Assembly: GCA_017507805.1 (NCBI GenBank)
Contig: JAFWAC010000008.1
Location: 1-64,000, forward strand
Reading direction: 5' to 3'
Length of the DNA stretch: 64,000 nucleotides
From: Clostridia bacterium
GTDB taxonomy: Bacteria; Bacillota; Clostridia; Oscillospirales; Acutalibacteraceae
The translations under genes and the position numbers were made by a program. The notes beneath the pieces were generated by a model. The model saw only the letters and a program-made list of their open reading frames with translations. It made no database searches and had not been told where the DNA came from. Numbering within the stretch: the first letter of the stretch is position 1; every line of letters starts with the position of its first letter. Positions 60,924 through 64,000 of this stretch are shown here, piece by piece.

Positions 60924-61907
60924 TTATTGTTCCTTTCCGCTTGGTCGGCACATAAGGTCATTTACAACCGTATCCACAGATTTGTTTTCATAAAGTACAG
61001 CATAGCACTCGGCTACTATCGGCATATCTATTGCATATTTTCGGGAAAGCTCGTATGCCATTTCTGCCGCATAATATCCCTCAACTGTGCCCACCTCTGC
61101 GAGAGCCTGAGCAACCGGCATCCCCTTGCCCACCTTATAGCCAAAACGGTTATTACGGCTGTGCTGTGAGGTACAGGTTACCACAAGGTCGCCTATACCC
61201 GTAAGCCCTGCAAAGGTATATTGGTTGGCACCCATACAAATACCAAGTCTTGCCATTTCGGACATACCGCGAGTTATAAGAGCCGCCTTACTGTTATCTC
61301 CAAGACCTAAACCGTCACAAATACCGGCAGCTATTGCGATTACATTTTTCAAAGCACCGCCAAGCTCAACACCGACAAGGTCGTTAGAGGTATATATTCT
61401 CAGGCACTCACTTCCCATTATACTTTGAACTACCTGTGCCGCAGGTAATGACTGTGATGCCGCAACCAATGATGTGGGAATATTGCGTGCAACCTCCTCT
61501 GCGTGTGAGGGGCCTGAAAGCACCACAACAAGGGAATTGGGCAATTCCTCGGAAATGACCTGAGAAAGGCGATTTAGGCTTCCCTTCTCCAAGCCCTTTG
61601 AAACATTAACAACAATGCCGAAATCCTTACACGCGGAAAGCTTTTTAGACACCTGACGGACAGCAGTAGACGGAGTGGCGATTATAGTAAGGGTTGAGCC
61701 TGCAACTGCTGACAAATCGTTGGTAATCTTAATTTCTTCAGGCAGGTAGACACCCTTTAAAAGCCTTTCGTTTGTACGCTTCTCATTTAAAAGTGCAACC
61801 TCATCCTCAAAGGGTGACCAAATAACGGTATCATAGCCGTTATTAAAGGCAGAAAGCGCCAAAGCCATTCCCCAACCGCCTGCACCTAAAACAGTAACCT
61901 TTGCCAA
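60924..61907 (-). CDS. gpsA: Glycerol-3-phosphate dehydrogenase [NAD(P)+]
   Basis: A 327-residue cytoplasmic enzyme that reduces dihydroxyacetone phosphate to sn-glycerol 3-phosphate for phospholipid synthesis. The Rossmann motif is VLGAGGWGMALALSAFNNGY. VVNVSKGLE, VVLSGPSHAEEVA, and the catalytic lysine region GVELGGALKNVIAIAAGICD with DLVVTCTSQHSRNNRFG are intact. It follows plsY by two bases, and PlsY uses its product. Confidence 0.96.
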   Translation of the reverse strand: MAKVTVLGAGGWGMALALSAFNNGYDTVIWSPFEDEVALLNEKRTNERLLKGVYLPEEIKITNDLSAVAGSTLTIIATPSTAVRQVSKKLSACKDFGIVVNVSKGLEKGSLNRLSQVISEELPNSLVVVLSGPSHAEEVARNIPTSLVAASQSLPAAQVVQSIMGSECLRIYTSNDLVGVELGGALKNVIAIAAGICDGLGLGDNSKAALITRGMSEMARLGICMGANQYTFAGLTGIGDLVVTCTSQHSRNNRFGYKVGKGMPVAQALAEVGTVEGYYAAEMAYELSRKYAIDMPIVAECYAVLYENKSVDTVVNDLMCRPSGKEQ

Positions 61908-61909
61908 TG

Positions 61910-62557
61910 TTATTTCCTCCCGAGCTTTATTTTCGATTCTGTTCCCGAAAGCAACCGCTTTATATTTTCCTTATGCTTTACAACAACGATAAGTCCCATT
62001 ATAAGGCTGAATACAATTTGAGGCAGAATATCGGCAGAGGTGTCATAAAAAATCACCGAAAGCACCACAACAACCCCTGTTGCCAGCAATGAGCTTAAGG
62101 AAACAATCTTGGAAATAAAAAGTGAAACCGCAAAAACCGAAAGTCCCGAAATTATAGCAATCGGACAGCATACAGCATATATACCAACACTTGTTGCGAC
62201 ACCCTTTCCGCCCTTGAACTGAAAAAATATCGGGAACACATGCCCCAACATACAAGCTACACCGCAAGCGTAAGCACCGTATATAGGCATAGCCCACTCT
62301 GCCGAGGTGGTTGTAATAATATACTCAAACACAACCTTTCCCATAAAGACTGCAACAAAGCCCTTAAGAGCATCGCATATAAAGGTGAGTGCGCCGGGCA
62401 AAAAGCCTGCATTTCGCATTACATTGGTAGCACCTGCATTGCCGCTTCCCAAATCCCTTACATCCTTTTTAAGAAAAGCCTTTGCAAAGATAACGGCAAA
62501 ATTTATACTGCCAATCAAATATGCAGCTATAACCGTGATAATAGCTGTTATAAACAT
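61910..62557 (-). CDS. plsY: Glycerol-3-phosphate acyltransferase PlsY
   Basis: A 215-residue membrane acyltransferase, with about five to seven helices, that uses acyl-phosphate to acylate glycerol 3-phosphate. Motifs IGSINFAVIFAK, DLGSGNAGATNVMRNAG, GHVFPIFFQFKGGKGVATS and the C-terminal VVKHKENIKRLLSGTESKI are typical. It overlaps der by one base (TAATG) and precedes gpsA, the common Firmicute order. Confidence 0.95.
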   Translation of the reverse strand: MFITAIITVIAAYLIGSINFAVIFAKAFLKKDVRDLGSGNAGATNVMRNAGFLPGALTFICDALKGFVAVFMGKVVFEYIITTTSAEWAMPIYGAYACGVACMLGHVFPIFFQFKGGKGVATSVGIYAVCCPIAIISGLSVFAVSLFISKIVSLSSLLATGVVVVLSVIFYDTSADILPQIVFSLIMGLIVVVKHKENIKRLLSGTESKIKLGRK

Positions 62558-63879
62558 TATTTATCGCCCCTTTCGCGAATTACAAAACGCACCGGTGTAC
62601 CCTCAAGCCCAAAGGTAGACCTTATCTGATTTTCAAGATATCTCTGATAAGAAAAATGGAACAGCTCCGCCTTATTACAGAAACAAACAAATGTGGGGGG
62701 TTTGGTTGAAGCCTGTGTCATATAATAAATTTTAAGTCTCTTTCCCTTATCGGTCGGGGGCTGAACGCGGGCAGTTGCATCCGCTAAAATATCATTAAGC
62801 ATACCCGTTGAAATACGCATGGTATTCTGCTCATTTACATATTTTATAAGCTCAAAAAGGCGGTCAACCCTCTGTCCTGTTTTTGCAGATATAAAGACCA
62901 TCGGTGCATAAGGCATAAAGGAAAAATCAACGGCAAGCTTTTTGCGGAAGCTGTCCATGGTAGTACCGTCCTTTTCAACAGCATCCCATTTATTAATTGC
63001 AATGATACACGCCTTACCCTGCTCTATTGCAAGTCCTGCAACCTTTGAATCCTGCTCGGTAAAACCGTCAACAGCATCTATCATTATAACGCAAACATCT
63101 GCTCTTTCCACCGCCATTTTAGCGCGGAGGACACTGTATTTCTCGATTTTATCCTCAACCTTGGATTTTCTGCGCAAGCCTGCAGTATCAATAAAATTAT
63201 ATTTCACACCGTTCTTTTCAATGCGTGTGTCTATTGCATCCCTTGTTGTGCCTGCAATATCCGAAACGATAGAACGCACCTCGCCCGAGATTTGGTTTAT
63301 GAGTGAGGATTTACCTGCATTCGGTTTACCGATAACCGCAACATTTATAATATCCTCATCCTCATCGGAAAATTCCTCCTCGGGGATATGCTTTATAACC
63401 TCGTCAAGCAAATCACCCGTTCCGTGACCGTGTACCGAGGATACCGCCACCGGCTCACCCAGCCCTAAATTATAAAACTCATAAAACTCAGCCGGTGCCT
63501 CGCCAATGGTATCACATTTATTAACGCACAGCACAATCGGTTTACCGCTTTTCCTAAGCATTGCCGCAACCTCAGAGTCAGCCGCTGTTACACCGGTTTT
63601 CATATCCGTAACAAAAATTATTACCGATGCCGTATCTATTGCAAGCTGTGCCTGTGCACGCATATTACTCAAAATTATATCATCAGTTTTAGGCTCGATA
63701 CCGCCGGTATCAACCATCATAAGCTTTCTGCCGAGCCATTCGGCATCGCCGTAAATACGGTCACGAGTGACGCCCGGCGTATCATCAACAATAGAAAGTC
63801 TTTTACCGACAAGCTTATTGAAAAGTGTGGATTTCCCCACATTAGGTCTGCCCACAACCGCAACAATCGGTTTTGCCAT
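62557..63879 (-). CDS. der: Ribosome-associated GTPase Der (EngA)
   Basis: A 440-residue GTPase needed for 50S ribosome assembly. Two tandem G domains are visible: GRPNVGKST (10-18) with DTPG and NKCD, and GKPNAGKSS near 186 with DTAG and NKWD. A KH-like C-terminal domain follows (PPTFVCFCNKAELFHFSYQR, then GLEGTPVRFVIRERG). It is the first gene of der-plsY-gpsA and starts just after the gene that runs off the window. Confidence 0.97.
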   Translation of the reverse strand: MAKPIVAVVGRPNVGKSTLFNKLVGKRLSIVDDTPGVTRDRIYGDAEWLGRKLMMVDTGGIEPKTDDIILSNMRAQAQLAIDTASVIIFVTDMKTGVTAADSEVAAMLRKSGKPIVLCVNKCDTIGEAPAEFYEFYNLGLGEPVAVSSVHGHGTGDLLDEVIKHIPEEEFSDEDEDIINVAVIGKPNAGKSSLINQISGEVRSIVSDIAGTTRDAIDTRIEKNGVKYNFIDTAGLRRKSKVEDKIEKYSVLRAKMAVERADVCVIMIDAVDGFTEQDSKVAGLAIEQGKACIIAINKWDAVEKDGTTMDSFRKKLAVDFSFMPYAPMVFISAKTGQRVDRLFELIKYVNEQNTMRISTGMLNDILADATARVQPPTDKGKRLKIYYMTQASTKPPTFVCFCNKAELFHFSYQRYLENQIRSTFGLEGTPVRFVIRERGDK

Positions 63880-63881
63880 AT

Positions 63882-64000
63882 CTAAAATTCTTCCTTTCCG
63901 AGGATTTTCTCCACCAACTCATATCCATCGTTATTCACAGGAGTGATTTTCACATCTAATTTTTGCGACAGCTCCTCCAATGTCACACTATCCAAAAACA
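63882..64000 (-). CDS. 3' end of a gene, possibly a DUF512 radical-SAM-type protein (partial)
   Basis: On the minus strand an open frame enters at the window edge and stops with TAG at 63884-63882. The C-terminal residues include VTLEELSQKLDVKITPVNND and end LVEKILGKEEF. A gene of the DUF512 family commonly precedes der in Clostridia and ends in a similar VKVIPVxND...LLG pattern, which is the basis for this suggestion. Only 38 codons are visible, so the call is tentative. The stop is two bases before the der start. Confidence 0.5.
   Translation of the reverse strand, partial: FLDSVTLEELSQKLDVKITPVNNDGYELVEKILGKEEF

Noticed and set aside
1-64000. tRNA, rRNA, transposase, integrase or prophage genes
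   Set aside because: No recognisable sequence of these kinds was seen on either strand by reading; a tRNA covariance search was not possible here.

Overview
This window looks like a chromosomal segment of a low-to-moderate GC, Gram-positive, anaerobic Clostridia-type Firmicute, plausibly an Oscillospirales-like gut bacterium. The lineage is inferred from gene content; no rRNA gene is present. Supporting signs are an mraZ-led division cluster, a MurE with the meso-DAP motif DNPR, a CotF-type spore coat protein, an IreB homologue, a DUF951 gene, a BspA-like leucine-rich-repeat protein with a dockerin-like tail, several TTG start codons with good Shine-Dalgarno sites, and many sigma-A-type promoters with exact 17-nt spacers. 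No rRNA, tRNA, CRISPR array, transposase or integrase was seen.

Region 1 (1-4790): pheT, ireB, then an isolated AT-rich gene of the AIPR (abortive infection phage resistance) family with a PD-(D/E)xK-like N-terminus, bounded by terminators.

Region 2 (4844-16584): a carbohydrate island. A GH2 enzyme with the NxK motif of beta-glucuronidases and an esterase/beta-propeller fusion are transcribed leftward. Two AraC regulators converge on one terminator. A rightward operon encodes a ThuA-like protein, three Gfo/Idh/MocA oxidoreductases and two xylose-isomerase-like TIM barrels. Together they suggest release of a (uronic) sugar from a glycoside and its oxidoreductive, possibly 3-keto, processing. 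This is the best candidate for an undescribed pathway. An 87-bp relic of the propeller gene sits between the two leftward genes.

Region 3 (16679-28961): a small membrane protein, a divergent PRPP synthetase, a metal P-type ATPase divergent from its likely TetR regulator with an operator in the shared promoter region, pgeF, a CpsB/CpsD/CpsC phosphotyrosine module interrupted by an array of seven consecutive stem-loops (22722-22900), and a two-gene dehydratase-activase-related system.

Region 4 (28939-41370): the division and cell-wall cluster, transcribed leftward: mraZ, rsmH, ftsL-like, PASTA PBP, murE, mraY, ftsW, murG, murA, ftsQ, ftsZ. A clear promoter and candidate MraZ boxes precede mraZ, and ftsZ has an extra promoter. 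The murD, murF, murC and ftsA genes are not here, and FtsZ has an unusual C-terminus.

Region 5 (41423-50648): a GC-rich palindromic intergenic element; an ECF sigma/DUF4367/LRR-dockerin operon; a PTS IIC-like, nth and pyridoxal kinase operon; a D-lactate dehydrogenase-like gene; and ruvX flanked by two histidine phosphatases.

Region 6 (50668-64000): housekeeping genes on the minus strand: an M18 aminopeptidase, coaE, tsaC, prfA, DUF951, cotF, an AEC transporter, galT, dCMP deaminase, an MFS transporter, a HAD phosphatase, rpmB, gpsA, plsY, der, and the 3' end of a gene running off the window.
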